In this document: positions 22,885-33,179 of the stretch, one piece after another
Layout of the letters: each line of letters begins with the position of its first letter
Position numbering within the stretch: the stretch's first letter is position 1
Source of the DNA: Marsupella aquatica
Lineage: Eukaryota; Marchantiophyta
DNA length: 64,000 nucleotides
Reading direction: 5' to 3'
Assembly: GCA_973895155.1 (NCBI GenBank)
Contig: OZ316894.1
Location: forward strand, 10,168,001 to 10,232,000
Notes under the pieces: model-generated
The model's database searches: none
What the model saw: only the letters and a program-made list of their open reading frames with translations
Told to the model about the DNA's origin: nothing
Translations under genes and position numbers: made by a program

Positions 22885-24077
22885 ATGGCCAATTCAGGTG
22901 CTGGAGGTTCGACCCTTCACCCTAGCAAATGCCCCGGAAGCTTTCCGGGAGATGATGAGGGAGGAAGCTCCTTAATAGGAGAAGGAGAAGGAAGGAAATT
23001 AAGGCCAAAAAGGATAGCCTCAAGGGTGCTTGATTTCCATGTGAAGAAAGAGATTTCTGTGTGTAGGAATCGAGATTAAGATAATCAGTGGATTATAGGC
23101 GAAGTTTGGAAAGAGTTTTACCCTTTTTATTGAAGAGATCAATTTGTTTAGGATAAGTGTTAGAGCCAATGCTAAAAATTATTGAGATACTTAGGCTATA
23201 AGCCAACCTTAGGGGTGGAGGATTCTTGAAGAATGCCCCCACCCATTAGATCATTAGGCTCCCTACGAGTTAGGAATTTGCATAATCAATATGTGCAAAC
23301 ATGGGTGTTAAGTGTGAGGGGTAGAAGGGGAGTTCATTGGCTGTCCATAATATGGTGGGAAGGTTTGAATTTGCATTTGGTAATGCTGAGATTAAATGGT
23401 AGGATTACTCAGGAGAGATATACTGTAATTTCTATTTCGGAATTGGCTAGTACAATGCTTCAAGGTGAAATGGGGCCCAATAGGAGGATGAGATAGGAAG
23501 TGCTGCGGTAAACCTAGCCAAAGAAGGATATGAAGAGGGGTCAGGAGAAGATCTCCAAGGCATTGAATGGGTTTCCAGACACTTTGGATTCCCAAGAGTT
23601 GAATGGACATACCTGTTCGAATCCCTCGACACAAGGTGCAAGAGGCATGCCCCTTGGGAAAAGCCAAGGTGACCGCTTCCATCTGTAGTGGGTGTTTTCT
23701 CAAAATTTGAGTGGCATTGAAAGATGCTTGTAATCAAAGCTACCATGCATCCCTCCAATGTGTTCACAAGAGCCATCCAAAGTTCTTTTGAATCTCAGGT
23801 GAGATTGGCGGGATACCTGATTAAGGAAGTTTCAATAGACAGGGGCTCTCGAATTAATTTGCTTTCTATTCGTTTGGCTCAGAATCTGGCTCTCGCACCA
23901 ATTTTACCAACTTACACACAGTTCTGGATCAATGGCCAATTGATTAAACCTGTGGGGGAGATGAGGGTAGTACCTATTCAAATTGGTGATCGCCTGTACC
24001 ACCTGGATTTCTTCATAATGGGGCCTCATGAATCACATCTTCCTTCAATACTTCTGAGTACGACCTGGATTCAGTAA
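22885..24077 (+). pseudogene. Leader region with a protease-like fragment
   Basis: A short open frame at 22885-23079 has no recognised motif. The frame 23724-24077 (about 117 residues) resembles a retropepsin fold: 'VSIDRGSRINLLSIRLAQNL' parallels the D(T/S/G)GS-x-N active-site region, and 'PSILLSTTWIQ' parallels the 'LGRPW' end. The active-site triplet reads DRG instead of DTG/DGG, so it should be inactive. Three stops separate it from gag, in the same frame. It may be a relic of an older protease or a captured fragment. Confidence 0.45.
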
Positions 24078-24131
24078 TGTAGCAAGACAATTAACTGGGG
24101 AGAGAAGTTTTACTATTGCTAAGAATGAGGT

Positions 24132-26405
24132 ATGTCGGAGGAAGCTCGCCAAATCAAAAAGAAATGGAGGAAAGCTTCTTATAAATCAGAATCCTCGAGC
24201 AAGGCAGTGGAGCCTCGAGACCTCCTGTCTGAGTTTCAAGCATCAGAATTCCCTTTACCGGGAAGTGTGACAAGGAAGGTAACCTCCATTCAGACTAGGG
24301 TAACCCAAGGGACTCTGGAAAATCCTGCACCCAGTAGACCCTTATATGTGAATTTGCAATCCGGACCCAAGTTGATTGGTCCACCACAGCATTCAAGGAA
24401 ACCATCAGATGTCGAAGGGATTTTACAACAGAATCCAACTCTAGAAGAACTTGAAGGCTTCACAGCATTTAATTCATCAGAAGGGTCGTCTTCAGGCGAG
24501 AAGAGCTCCGGCAGTAGTTCAGAATCTAGTAGTTCTATTGTATTAAGTCCTCAAACTTGGACTAATCCGTTTGCCATCCGATCTGCCTTACCCATCCCTA
24601 ATCTAAGTCCTACTATAATGGCTCGTAACAATGTGAGATATGATAGATTCTTTGGATCATCTAAAGAGGATGCAGAAGTCTATTTGAAGGAATTTGAAGC
24701 TGCTGCAGCTTCAAATGGACAAAGCCAAGATGCGGAAAAGGCTAATTTATTTGGTGGACTGATGAAGAAGAGAGCTCAAAAGTGGTATGATCGCTTTCCA
24801 GATAAACATGACTGGGGTAAGTTGAAGGCTGCCTTCTTGGCTAAGTACAAAGAGGAGGGGTCTGCCGCTCGAGCTTTTGCTAGGATCTCTCATTTACACA
24901 TGAAGAAACATGGGTCTGTGAGGAAATATGCGGATAAACTGTTGGATTTGGTGGACCAATATAATCCAGCCACATCTAAGTCTACTGTGAAGGATTGGTT
25001 TATCAACGGATTGCCGTCACGAATTGCTCGATATGTCAGGCGTGAAGGTGGTACTACTTTGGAGGAAGTTCAGGAATCAGCACAGAAGTATGTGGATTCT
25101 GAAATTTCTGAGAAAAAGCGAGTGAGGAAAGACTTGAAGAAAGATAAGAGGAAAAAGAAGAAAAAATCAAAGTCTAAATCTGATTCGGAGAAGGACGATA
25201 GTGACAGCAGCAGTAGTGAAGACGATGAGAGTACGGATTCAAGCACTAGTGCGAGCGCTAGCTCTAGTTCTAGTTCAGATTCGGAACAGTCCGCCTCCAA
25301 AAAGAAGAAGTCAACCTCGAAGGTAGAGCCTAAGACTTCTACTCAGAAAAAAATGGATCGCATGATGGAGGAAATAACCGGGAAGCTATCTAAGCTGAAT
25401 GTACATATTGCTGCGGTGAAACCTGTGCGAAGATTACCACCAACCATGAGGACAAACGTGTGGTGTACCCATTGTAATCAGCAAGGGCACTATCCGACGG
25501 AGTGCCCAAATTGGCGTATGGCAGTAAATTACTTGGAAGGACCGGAGGAGGTAGAAGATTACGAATACGAGCTGGCATATGCAGTTCAGGCAACACCAGG
25601 AGGTCAGTATTTCCCACCTGCCCCTCCACCAATGAATAATTGGGTACCGCCAAAACCTGCCTTCAACAGACCTGTTCCCAGGCCGCCTATGGGACCTCCA
25701 GGAGGATACCCCCCTAGAGGAGCTCCACGGCAGAAAGGATCCTGTTGGAATTGCGGTCAGCCGGACCACTACTCACCGCAATGTCCGTATCCGAAGAGAG
25801 AAGAGGGATACACCCCTATATGTGGAAATTGTGGCAAGGAAGGGCACTTGCCTGTGGAATGTCCAAATCCGCCTAAAACAAAAATGATGGTTCGCTTTGC
25901 TCAAGAGCCTGTCAAGGAGACAATCAGACCAGAGGCTAAAGTGAGGATGGTGTACTCTGAAGAGGTTGAGCATTGTGGAATGATCCACCATGGGGATGTG
26001 AACAGAGTGGAAGTGACAGGCCACTCCACGTTTGCTCAACCACTGGCCAGAATTGTTCCTGATGTGTTAGTGGATCACTTGGTGAAGCCAGGGGTGGTGG
26101 GCATGCCTAATGCTCGAGTTCAGGATCGGGATAAAGTTCTAACGGATACCTATGCAACTACTCGTTCCAAGCGGAAAGAGGAGAAACGAGCAGTAGCGAA
26201 GCACCAAAAGAAGGGACCTAAGCCGAAGGAACGAGCTCCATTTGAGGAAGGCCTACCCAAGGATCAGGACCCAGCTTATGATCGCTATGATCCCAAATAT
26301 TTTTTACCTGACATTTCTTCAGAAGTAAAAGCTCAATTAGAGGAACTAGTTAAAGATCACACCTCGCATTCAATTCAGAAGCCAGTGGTGAAGGAGCCCG
26401 AATGA
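24132..26405 (+). CDS. Gag polyprotein of the young Ty3 element
   Basis: 757 residues from an ATG at 24132. A Ser-rich N-terminal third is followed by the retrotransposon Gag domain ('RYDRFFGSSKEDAEVYLKEF', 'KWYDRFPDKHDWGKLKAAFL', about residues 170-330). Next come a lysine-rich block, then a Ser/Asp/Glu-rich block, and three CCHC knuckles: CTHCNQQGHYPTEC, CWNCGQPDHYSPQC and CGNCGKEGHLPVEC. Pro-rich sequence separates knuckles one and two. Gag assembles the particle and binds RNA. It ends in TGA (26403-26405), and the following protease is in the same frame, so the stop is either read through or a recent mutation of an original gag-pro-pol frame. Confidence 0.92.
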   Translation: MSEEARQIKKKWRKASYKSESSSKAVEPRDLLSEFQASEFPLPGSVTRKVTSIQTRVTQGTLENPAPSRPLYVNLQSGPKLIGPPQHSRKPSDVEGILQQNPTLEELEGFTAFNSSEGSSSGEKSSGSSSESSSSIVLSPQTWTNPFAIRSALPIPNLSPTIMARNNVRYDRFFGSSKEDAEVYLKEFEAAAASNGQSQDAEKANLFGGLMKKRAQKWYDRFPDKHDWGKLKAAFLAKYKEEGSAARAFARISHLHMKKHGSVRKYADKLLDLVDQYNPATSKSTVKDWFINGLPSRIARYVRREGGTTLEEVQESAQKYVDSEISEKKRVRKDLKKDKRKKKKKSKSKSDSEKDDSDSSSSEDDESTDSSTSASASSSSSSDSEQSASKKKKSTSKVEPKTSTQKKMDRMMEEITGKLSKLNVHIAAVKPVRRLPPTMRTNVWCTHCNQQGHYPTECPNWRMAVNYLEGPEEVEDYEYELAYAVQATPGGQYFPPAPPPMNNWVPPKPAFNRPVPRPPMGPPGGYPPRGAPRQKGSCWNCGQPDHYSPQCPYPKREEGYTPICGNCGKEGHLPVECPNPPKTKMMVRFAQEPVKETIRPEAKVRMVYSEEVEHCGMIHHGDVNRVEVTGHSTFAQPLARIVPDVLVDHLVKPGVVGMPNARVQDRDKVLTDTYATTRSKRKEEKRAVAKHQKKGPKPKERAPFEEGLPKDQDPAYDRYDPKYFLPDISSEVKAQLEELVKDHTSHSIQKPVVKEPE

Positions 26406-26408
26406 CCT

Positions 26409-27140
26409 GTGTTAAAGCAACAGGGATATGATATTGTAGAAGACGTGAAGGGCCATCTTGCTCATATCACCATTGGTGAGTTGTTGCAAGACAACCCGGT
26501 TTATAGACGCCAATTGAGAGGATTGTTGGCAGGAAAGCGAAGGCGGCGTAAGTTGCCAGAGGTGGATGTATTACGTTTGGAATGGGAGGATAAGGGACCA
26601 CCAGAGCTGGACGTACAAATTCAAGGATGTGTTGTGAGGAGAGTACCAGTGGATGGTGGTTCCAGCGTCAACCTCATGACTCAGCAAACTGCATTTAATC
26701 TTGGATTTACTAAGTTTGAACCAACACCCAAGATCCTGCGGATGGCGGACCAATCTCGAGTTGTTCCCGCGGGAAAATTAAGTAAGGTAGATACTCTGAT
26801 TGCTGGTGTTCCATTTACTTTGGAATATGTGATAATAAGTCCAGAGGTACCTTCCAGCTTTCCAGTCTTGTTAGGCCGCCCCTGGTTGTATAAAGCCCAA
26901 GTGCAGGTAAATTGGAAAGCTCAAGAGATGTCTTTTGGTAAACCCAAGGTGGTGGTGAGTTGGGCTACTGAGGATCATAAGGGCGAGACGCAAACTGACG
27001 ACGGGTATACGTCAGACTTTTCGGATTCCAACCTGATTCTGGAGCCATTGGAGTTTGAGTTGGAGGAGGTACGCTATTTGGAGGTTTACCTATCTGATCC
27101 AGTTGTGGAGACTGGATTAGCTTCTGAGGACCCTTTTTGA
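26409..27140 (+). CDS. Aspartic protease of the young Ty3 element
   Basis: This segment is in frame with gag, directly after its TGA, and has no ATG at its head (the first codon is GTG), so it needs readthrough or an unmutated parent. It has the active site 'VPVDGGSSVNLMT' (DGGS) and the closing 'PVLLGRPWLYKAQ' block typical of plant Ty3 proteases. A TGA at 27138-27140 separates it, again in frame, from RT. Confidence 0.88.
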   Translation: MLKQQGYDIVEDVKGHLAHITIGELLQDNPVYRRQLRGLLAGKRRRRKLPEVDVLRLEWEDKGPPELDVQIQGCVVRRVPVDGGSSVNLMTQQTAFNLGFTKFEPTPKILRMADQSRVVPAGKLSKVDTLIAGVPFTLEYVIISPEVPSSFPVLLGRPWLYKAQVQVNWKAQEMSFGKPKVVVSWATEDHKGETQTDDGYTSDFSDSNLILEPLEFELEEVRYLEVYLSDPVVETGLASEDPF

Positions 27141-27218
27141 CAATTTCCACCGGAAGGGGAGAAAGCAAACTTACAAGGAGTCGGCCATGATACAGGGAAA
27201 CAATTCTCAGATCAGCAA

Positions 27219-30149
27219 ATGCATGGCGTATCCTCCGGTAATGGAAAACACCCTCCCTCTCCGGAAATCAGTGAGTCTGATGTTGGTGATTTGGAGCTTA
27301 GGCCAGCAGGCCTAACGGATGGTATAGTGGACCCTAAGGCTTGTCAAAAAATTGAGATTGAACCTGGCAAGTTCCTTAATATAGGAAAGCATATCCAGGG
27401 TGAGTTGCGGGACTTGTACATTAAGTTGTTGACCCAGTACAAGGATGTTTTTGCATGGAGTCATTCAGATTTGAAGGGCATCCACCCTCATCTGGGAGAG
27501 CATCGGATAGACTTGATGGAAGGGGCAGTGCCAGTCCGTCAAAGGCAGTACCGTTTGAACCCCAAGTACTCTATCCTTGTGAAGGAGGAGTTGGATAAGT
27601 TGACTGCTGCTGGTTTCATCTACCCCGTCTTGAGTAGTGAATGGGTATCCCCCATTGTCATTGTACCCAAGAAGGCGGGACCTGATGGAAAGACAAAAAT
27701 CCGCGTGTGTCAGGACTATCGGAAATTGAATGCAGCCACCAGGAAGGACCATTATCCCTTACCCTTCATAGATCTAGTGCTTGATCAGGTCGCATTGCAT
27801 GAGTTGTATACTTTTTTGGATGGATACTCTGGGTACAACCAGGTTTCCATTCGAAAGGAGGATCGGGACAAGACCACGTTCACAACGGATTGGGGTACAT
27901 ATGCGTATGCAATGATGCCATTTGGGTTGTGTAATGCCCTAGGCACTTTTCAGCGTATCATGATGATTATTTTTCAGGAGTACCTTCGGCACTTCATGGA
28001 GATCTTCATCGATGATTTCTGTGTGTATGGATCGGCGGCTGACCATTTAATGCACCTCGATAAGACTTTCCAGAAGTGTCGGGAAGCTCAATTGTGCTTA
28101 CACCCCGAGAAGTGCTTCATCAGAATGCAGGAAGGTATCTTGCTCGGCCATGTCATTTCTCAGCGTGGCATAGAGGTGGACAAAGAAAAGGTCCGGGTGA
28201 TCGTGGAACTTCAACCTCCGACGGATTTGAAGCAACTCCGTGCCTTCTTAGGGCATGTCGGGTATTATCGCAGATTCATTCATAAACATGCCGATATTGC
28301 TATGCCTCTGACCAAATTGCTCAAACAAAATGAACCTTATGTTTGGAATGAAGAAAGACAACAAGCTTTTCAAACACTAAAGGACCGCCTTGTGACTGCG
28401 CCCATTCTCTCCCCACCAGATTGGAGTAGGAAGTTTCATGTTTTCATTGACTCATCTGCCTTCTGCATCGGAGCTAACTTGAGTCAAAAGGATGATGACA
28501 ATAGGGATCATCCCATTTATTATGCCAGTAGGCAGATGAGTGCTGCTGAGAAAAACTATACAGTTACCGAAAGAGAAGCCTTAGCCATTGTTTTTGCCTG
28601 CAAAAAGTTTCGTCATTATCTTCTTGGATATCAGATCATCTTTCACACGGACCATCATTCTTTGAAATACCTGGTTAATCAAGTTGACCTGTCGGGGAGG
28701 GTGGCTAGATGGGTCCTCCTGCTTCAGGAATTTGATTACGAGGTGCAAGTCCGTCCAGGGAAACACCATGAGAATGCCGACTTCTTGTCTAGACTTCCAG
28801 GTACAGAGAATGACCACAACCTGTCTGACGACTTTCCGGATGAGCACCTTTGGCACATTGAAGGCGAGTCCTCGAAATATTTTGATATTGTGAAGATGTT
28901 GCTGTATGGGGTCTTTCCAGAAGGACTTAATGCTGAGGAGAGGGCTGTTTTTGCACATAAGGTAGGTCCTTATACAATTATCAAAGGCACCTTATTTAAG
29001 CAAGGCCCTGATCAAAGGTTACGGCGTTGCCTTGAGATGAGAGAAATTCCACAGGTAATTGCAGCCTTACATTCTGGTGAGACAGGCAGACACTATGCAG
29101 TTACCACCACTGTTAAGAAAATTCAAGATGCCGGATATTGGTGGCCCACAATGCACAAGGACACCTACAATTTTATTAAAACCTGTGATCCATGCCAACG
29201 AGTAGGCAAACCCACTGCATCTTCTAAATGGCCACTCACTCCCATCCTTCCTTTGGCCCCCTTTGAGAAATGGGGTATTGATTTTGTAGGCCCAATTTCA
29301 CCAGCCGCTAGGAAAAGTCATAGCAAATACATTATTCTGGCCACTGATTATGCCACTAAATGGGTGGAGGCTAAAGCCACTCGCAAGAATGATGCTACAA
29401 CAGTGGCTGCATTTCTCTTTGAGCATATTATTACTCGGTTCGGGTGTCCTTTGGAGTTGGTCAACGATAGGGGTCTACATTTTCTTAACTCAACTATTGA
29501 GTTAATTACTGACATATATCTTATCAAGCATCGCAAAACTACTCCTTACAACCCCCGAGCTAATGGCTTAACGGAGAGAGCTAATGGCATTATGGGCAAG
29601 ATTCTGAATAAGATGGTGGAATCTCACAAGACTGACTGGGATGTAAAATTGCACTCTGCGCTTTGGGCTTACCGTACTGCTGAAAAGATTACCACCCTTA
29701 GAACCCCATTTTATTTAACTTATGGGGTTGATAGTATTATCCCTATTGAGTTTTCCATTCCTACTGAGCGCTTACTTATTCCTGAGAGATTCACCCCTGA
29801 AGCAAGTATCGAGAGTCGGTTTGTTGATATTATGAAATTAGAAGAAAATAGACTTTTAGCCTTAGAACATACTGCTGTAGTCCAAGCAAACCGGAAACAC
29901 TCTTATGATAAAAAGCTTAAACAGGTTAAGCTAGCTAATAATGATTTAGTTTTAGTTTTTGATTCCCGCTACATGCTTTTTCCGGGTAAATTACATACCC
30001 ATTGGATCGGCCCTTATCGAATTGAGAACATATGGCCTAATGGTTCTGTATCCTTAACCACTTTAGATGGATCCCCCTTAGACACTAGAATTAATGGCTT
30101 TAGATTAAAGCCCTATCACTTCTATTCCGCGCATGAGGACATGTCGTAG
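27219..30149 (+). CDS. Reverse transcriptase, RNase H and integrase of the young Ty3 element
   Basis: The frame is open from 27141; the first ATG is 27219 (976 residues). RT spans about 118-375, with 'RVCQDYRKLNAAT', 'MPFGLCNALGTFQR' and the catalytic 'IFIDDFCVYG' (FIDD, as in Athila/Tat). RNase H spans about 405-520: 'HVFIDSSAFCIGANL', the Glu of 'TEREALAIVFA' and 'FHTDHHSLKYL'. Integrase has an HHCC finger ending 'CDPCQRVGK', then D in 'WGIDFVGPI', D in 'LVNDRGLHFL' and E in 'RANGLTERANGI'. There is no chromodomain; the tail ends 'RLKPYHFYS'. All catalytic residues are present, so apart from the in-frame TGAs upstream the enzymes look intact. Confidence 0.95.
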   Translation: MHGVSSGNGKHPPSPEISESDVGDLELRPAGLTDGIVDPKACQKIEIEPGKFLNIGKHIQGELRDLYIKLLTQYKDVFAWSHSDLKGIHPHLGEHRIDLMEGAVPVRQRQYRLNPKYSILVKEELDKLTAAGFIYPVLSSEWVSPIVIVPKKAGPDGKTKIRVCQDYRKLNAATRKDHYPLPFIDLVLDQVALHELYTFLDGYSGYNQVSIRKEDRDKTTFTTDWGTYAYAMMPFGLCNALGTFQRIMMIIFQEYLRHFMEIFIDDFCVYGSAADHLMHLDKTFQKCREAQLCLHPEKCFIRMQEGILLGHVISQRGIEVDKEKVRVIVELQPPTDLKQLRAFLGHVGYYRRFIHKHADIAMPLTKLLKQNEPYVWNEERQQAFQTLKDRLVTAPILSPPDWSRKFHVFIDSSAFCIGANLSQKDDDNRDHPIYYASRQMSAAEKNYTVTEREALAIVFACKKFRHYLLGYQIIFHTDHHSLKYLVNQVDLSGRVARWVLLLQEFDYEVQVRPGKHHENADFLSRLPGTENDHNLSDDFPDEHLWHIEGESSKYFDIVKMLLYGVFPEGLNAEERAVFAHKVGPYTIIKGTLFKQGPDQRLRRCLEMREIPQVIAALHSGETGRHYAVTTTVKKIQDAGYWWPTMHKDTYNFIKTCDPCQRVGKPTASSKWPLTPILPLAPFEKWGIDFVGPISPAARKSHSKYIILATDYATKWVEAKATRKNDATTVAAFLFEHIITRFGCPLELVNDRGLHFLNSTIELITDIYLIKHRKTTPYNPRANGLTERANGIMGKILNKMVESHKTDWDVKLHSALWAYRTAEKITTLRTPFYLTYGVDSIIPIEFSIPTERLLIPERFTPEASIESRFVDIMKLEENRLLALEHTAVVQANRKHSYDKKLKQVKLANNDLVLVFDSRYMLFPGKLHTHWIGPYRIENIWPNGSVSLTTLDGSPLDTRINGFRLKPYHFYSAHEDMS

Positions 30150-30264
30150 TTTGAGTGGAGGGCTGGGATAGGTATATTTCATATCTGTAAGAAATACTAG
30201 TATGGAAGGGCTTAGAATAGTAGATTAAAAGATTATGTTTGGAAAATTTTTAAAAAAAAATTGA

Positions 30265-30451
30265 GACGCTTTCTGAAGCGTCCAGCATTGTGGACTGATT
30301 TCGTGAAGCGGGACCGATGGGACGCTTTCTGAGGCGTCCGCTCCACGACCAGTAGACGACGCTTTCTAAAGCGTCCAGGAGATGCACTTCGAAGGCGTCA
30401 ACTTGCTGACTCAGGATTTCCGTCCGGATTTGGGCCGCTTTCTGAAGCGTC
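30265..30451. repeat. Internal palindrome array between pol and the 3' ORF
   Basis: Four copies of the LTR palindrome occur: GACGCTTTCTGAAGCGTC exact at 30265, and single-mismatch versions at 30321, 30358 and 30434. The spacing is 37-76 bp. This repeats the LTR array at an internal site, just upstream of the extra ORF. Confidence 0.92.
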
Positions 30452-30648
30452 CAGCACAAGTTGAAATTTTGGAATGATCTCAAGTACGGCGAGGGATTGT
30501 GACGTCTAATGGGTCGAAGAAGAGAAACGACGAGTGGTTTTTGAAACCAAGTTTAGTAGCGCTCATTACCGATGATTGATATAGAGGAGGTGGCGACCCT
30601 GATTGAGGGAAGAGTGGAGATGCGCCAGAAGAGATTGCAGACTGAGCG

Positions 30649-33078
30649 ATGGCGGAATCGGAGCTAGAAGTCACTGCGCGTCCGATAGTTGTTGTGATTC
30701 CATTAGGAATAGATGATCGAAGGCGACTACGAGAGGATTTGACGACTATGGGCTTGAAGAATCTCCTAAAGTTTCCTTGGAGTATTTGTGAATTCAGCTT
30801 GATCGATCGGGGCGAATGGGACGGAGAGGAAGGACCGGAGATACGCGCGAGGCCAAGCAATTGGAATGAGGAGCTCATCTCATCAGTTTATTTGACTCCA
30901 AGCGTAGGCGAAGGATTACAAAAAGTAGAAGGCGAACCTAGGGCTTACGTTGAATCTATGTTTTATCCGGGAACATTCAAGAGGCGGAATGGCTGGGTGG
31001 CGGCAGATTGCATAGAAGCGCGATTGCAGCATTTATTTCGGTTCCTCTCCCCTATTTTTCATCCTGAGAGTCAAACGCGTATTACCTTGTCGTTTGCGGC
31101 CACTGTGATTTTTTCTGTGGAACAGAGGAAGACCATCAATTGGACTCAAATCCTACATAGAGTGATCCATGCGCAGGTGAAGAATTTTCGAAGTCGAGTC
31201 AGAGCAAGGAAGCTGAGGAGGGTGCAAATGACACCCTACTTCGCGCATATTTATTACAAGAAGCGATGCCTGTTACCGACAGAGAAAAGGATTTATCAAA
31301 ATTTGAGGACTAAGGTGCGAATGGACGTGAGTTGTCGATCGGATGAGCCACTCAACAATCCTCAGGATACTCTGATTGCATTGTGTACTTTATTAGACTG
31401 CGAAGAGGCTGAGTTGTTACCAAATGTCCAAAATTTGGTTGAAGCACATGAGCAGGCCACTCAAATTCCAGAGGACACTCCTACAGTTGACGAGGAGCTA
31501 GCTGACCGACTTTCGCATGATATTGAAGCCGAATTGATGCACGAGGCCCAGCTCAGTTCACAATGTGGGAGTCCCATCCCTCTGCGTAACCCGGAAGAAG
31601 CTATTCAGGAACCAGAGACAGCTGCGGAATCACCAGGTGAAGGTTCAGTTTTACCTTCTTTTGCAGAAAATGTAGTTTTGAATGAGTTACCAAGTTTATC
31701 CCCATCTCTAGCTGCAGAAGGACCGGACGCTTTGGCTTCATTACAGGACTACCAATCGGATGAATACTCCAATGGGAGTCCACAGCCACCCTTACAGGAT
31801 GTCCTTGGTTTTCCCCAAGACATTCAACCTTTAGGAATACCAGGTTTTGATGTTTCAAGAAGTGATGGTGAGAATGCAATTGTAGAGATTGATGATGAGG
31901 AGGATGTCTCCTTTTTGCGAAGATCTGAACGAGATGATTCAAGTCAGCAGGAAGGTAGTAGTATGGTGGCGGTACCATTGGACATTTCGGAAGACTTAGC
32001 TGAGAGATTAAGTCAAATCTCCCGGTTACCCACAATACCAATGGGCTATGATAGTTCGGAACAGAGTCCTGGGGCATCACCTCAGCACATATCAGCTCCA
32101 AATGATTTTGAGAGATATGCTTCTCTGGACGCTCCACTTACAGCTTCTCCACCTCGAGCCCGAGATGAGTATCCAGTTACTTATAGGCGTCGACCATGGA
32201 AAAGGTTACGGAAAGCTCGAGATTCGGTGGAATTACATGCTGCTACAGATTTTGTGGAGGCTCAGATTGAGGTACAAGAGTAGTATGCCCATGAGCAGGA
32301 ACCATATAACGATTCGGAGCAGGTAGCTACCTACTCAGAGGAGTTACGGCTAGAAAACGAACCACCCAGTGCAGGTCGAGGAGATAGGGCAATTCCAGAA
32401 CTAGTACAGCCTACTATTGCACCTTTGTCTCCTGAGACTTCACCTTGTCCTCCTGCTAAGGAATCTGTGATTCCTTCCAATACTCCAGGGGTTATTTTTC
32501 GATGGATAGGTGCGCCAAGTGATGGCAGTGAGGATGAGGCAGATCCTCGAATTATTCGAATTCCACCAAAATTAGGGAGATCGGTTGAGTTACCACCTCC
32601 TATTCCTATCCCCAATCTTACTTCTATTAATTCTTGGACCAAGAAAGACTACCATATGGCTTTCAGGCATTTGGAAGTAGAGAGTATCAGACAGCAACAA
32701 CAGGTTTTGCCAGGATTATGTCCTCCAGGCATTCGTACTTTGATTCCTACGTATAAATTTCCTAAAGTTGTTCCACCTATAGATAAGGACAAGAGACATA
32801 AATTCTCTGAGTATGAAATATGGTGTTGGGTGTATACCCTTCGAAGAACCCTTTGTCCTTTTCCTCCTATACCTCCAGAACATCCATGGCCTTATCGTTA
32901 CTATGTCTGGGTTGCTCATGACGGATATGCAATTCAGTATAAGTATGAGAAGGATCTGCTTAAACTCAGAGAACAGCTACAGAGACTCCAACTACATTCC
33001 TCTTCTCGCACTCAAGGCTCCCACGCTATCAGAGGACTTGCTCGATTGCCTCTACTCGACCCTTGGCCTCCAATGTAA
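30649..33078 (+). CDS. Extra 3' ORF of the young Ty3 element (hypothetical, one in-frame TAG)
   Basis: The frame 30649-32283 (544 residues) ends in TAG and resumes in the same frame to 33078, so the original product was about 809 residues. The first ~220 residues look folded, with 'ARKLRRVQMTPYFAHIYYKK'; a similar 'TPYxxxxY' pattern occurs in plant transposon proteins of unknown function. The middle is acidic and Ser/Pro-rich. The end contains 'KFSEYEIWCWVYTLRR' and 'PEHPWPYRYYVWVAHDG' and then a coiled-coil-like 'KDLLKLREQLQRL'. No signal peptide or membrane segment is seen, so it is not an evident envelope protein. Its position fits the extra ORFs of Tat-branch elements. Function unknown. 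Start chosen at the first ATG after the palindrome array. Confidence 0.7.
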
Positions 33079-33079
33079 T

Positions 33080-33179
33080 TTTACAACTCCACATCATTAA
33101 AGAGCCACTTCAGAAGTGCCTGATCAAGTATATTATTTCACTTCTTGTGCGGACACAGCAAAATTTGAGTGGAGGGCTA
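33080..33179 (+). promoter_or_regulatory. Polypurine tract region of the young Ty3 element
   Basis: The stretch 'gagtggagggcta' (about 33167-33179) lies directly against the 3' LTR start at 33180, as expected for the plus-strand primer. Confidence 0.8.
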
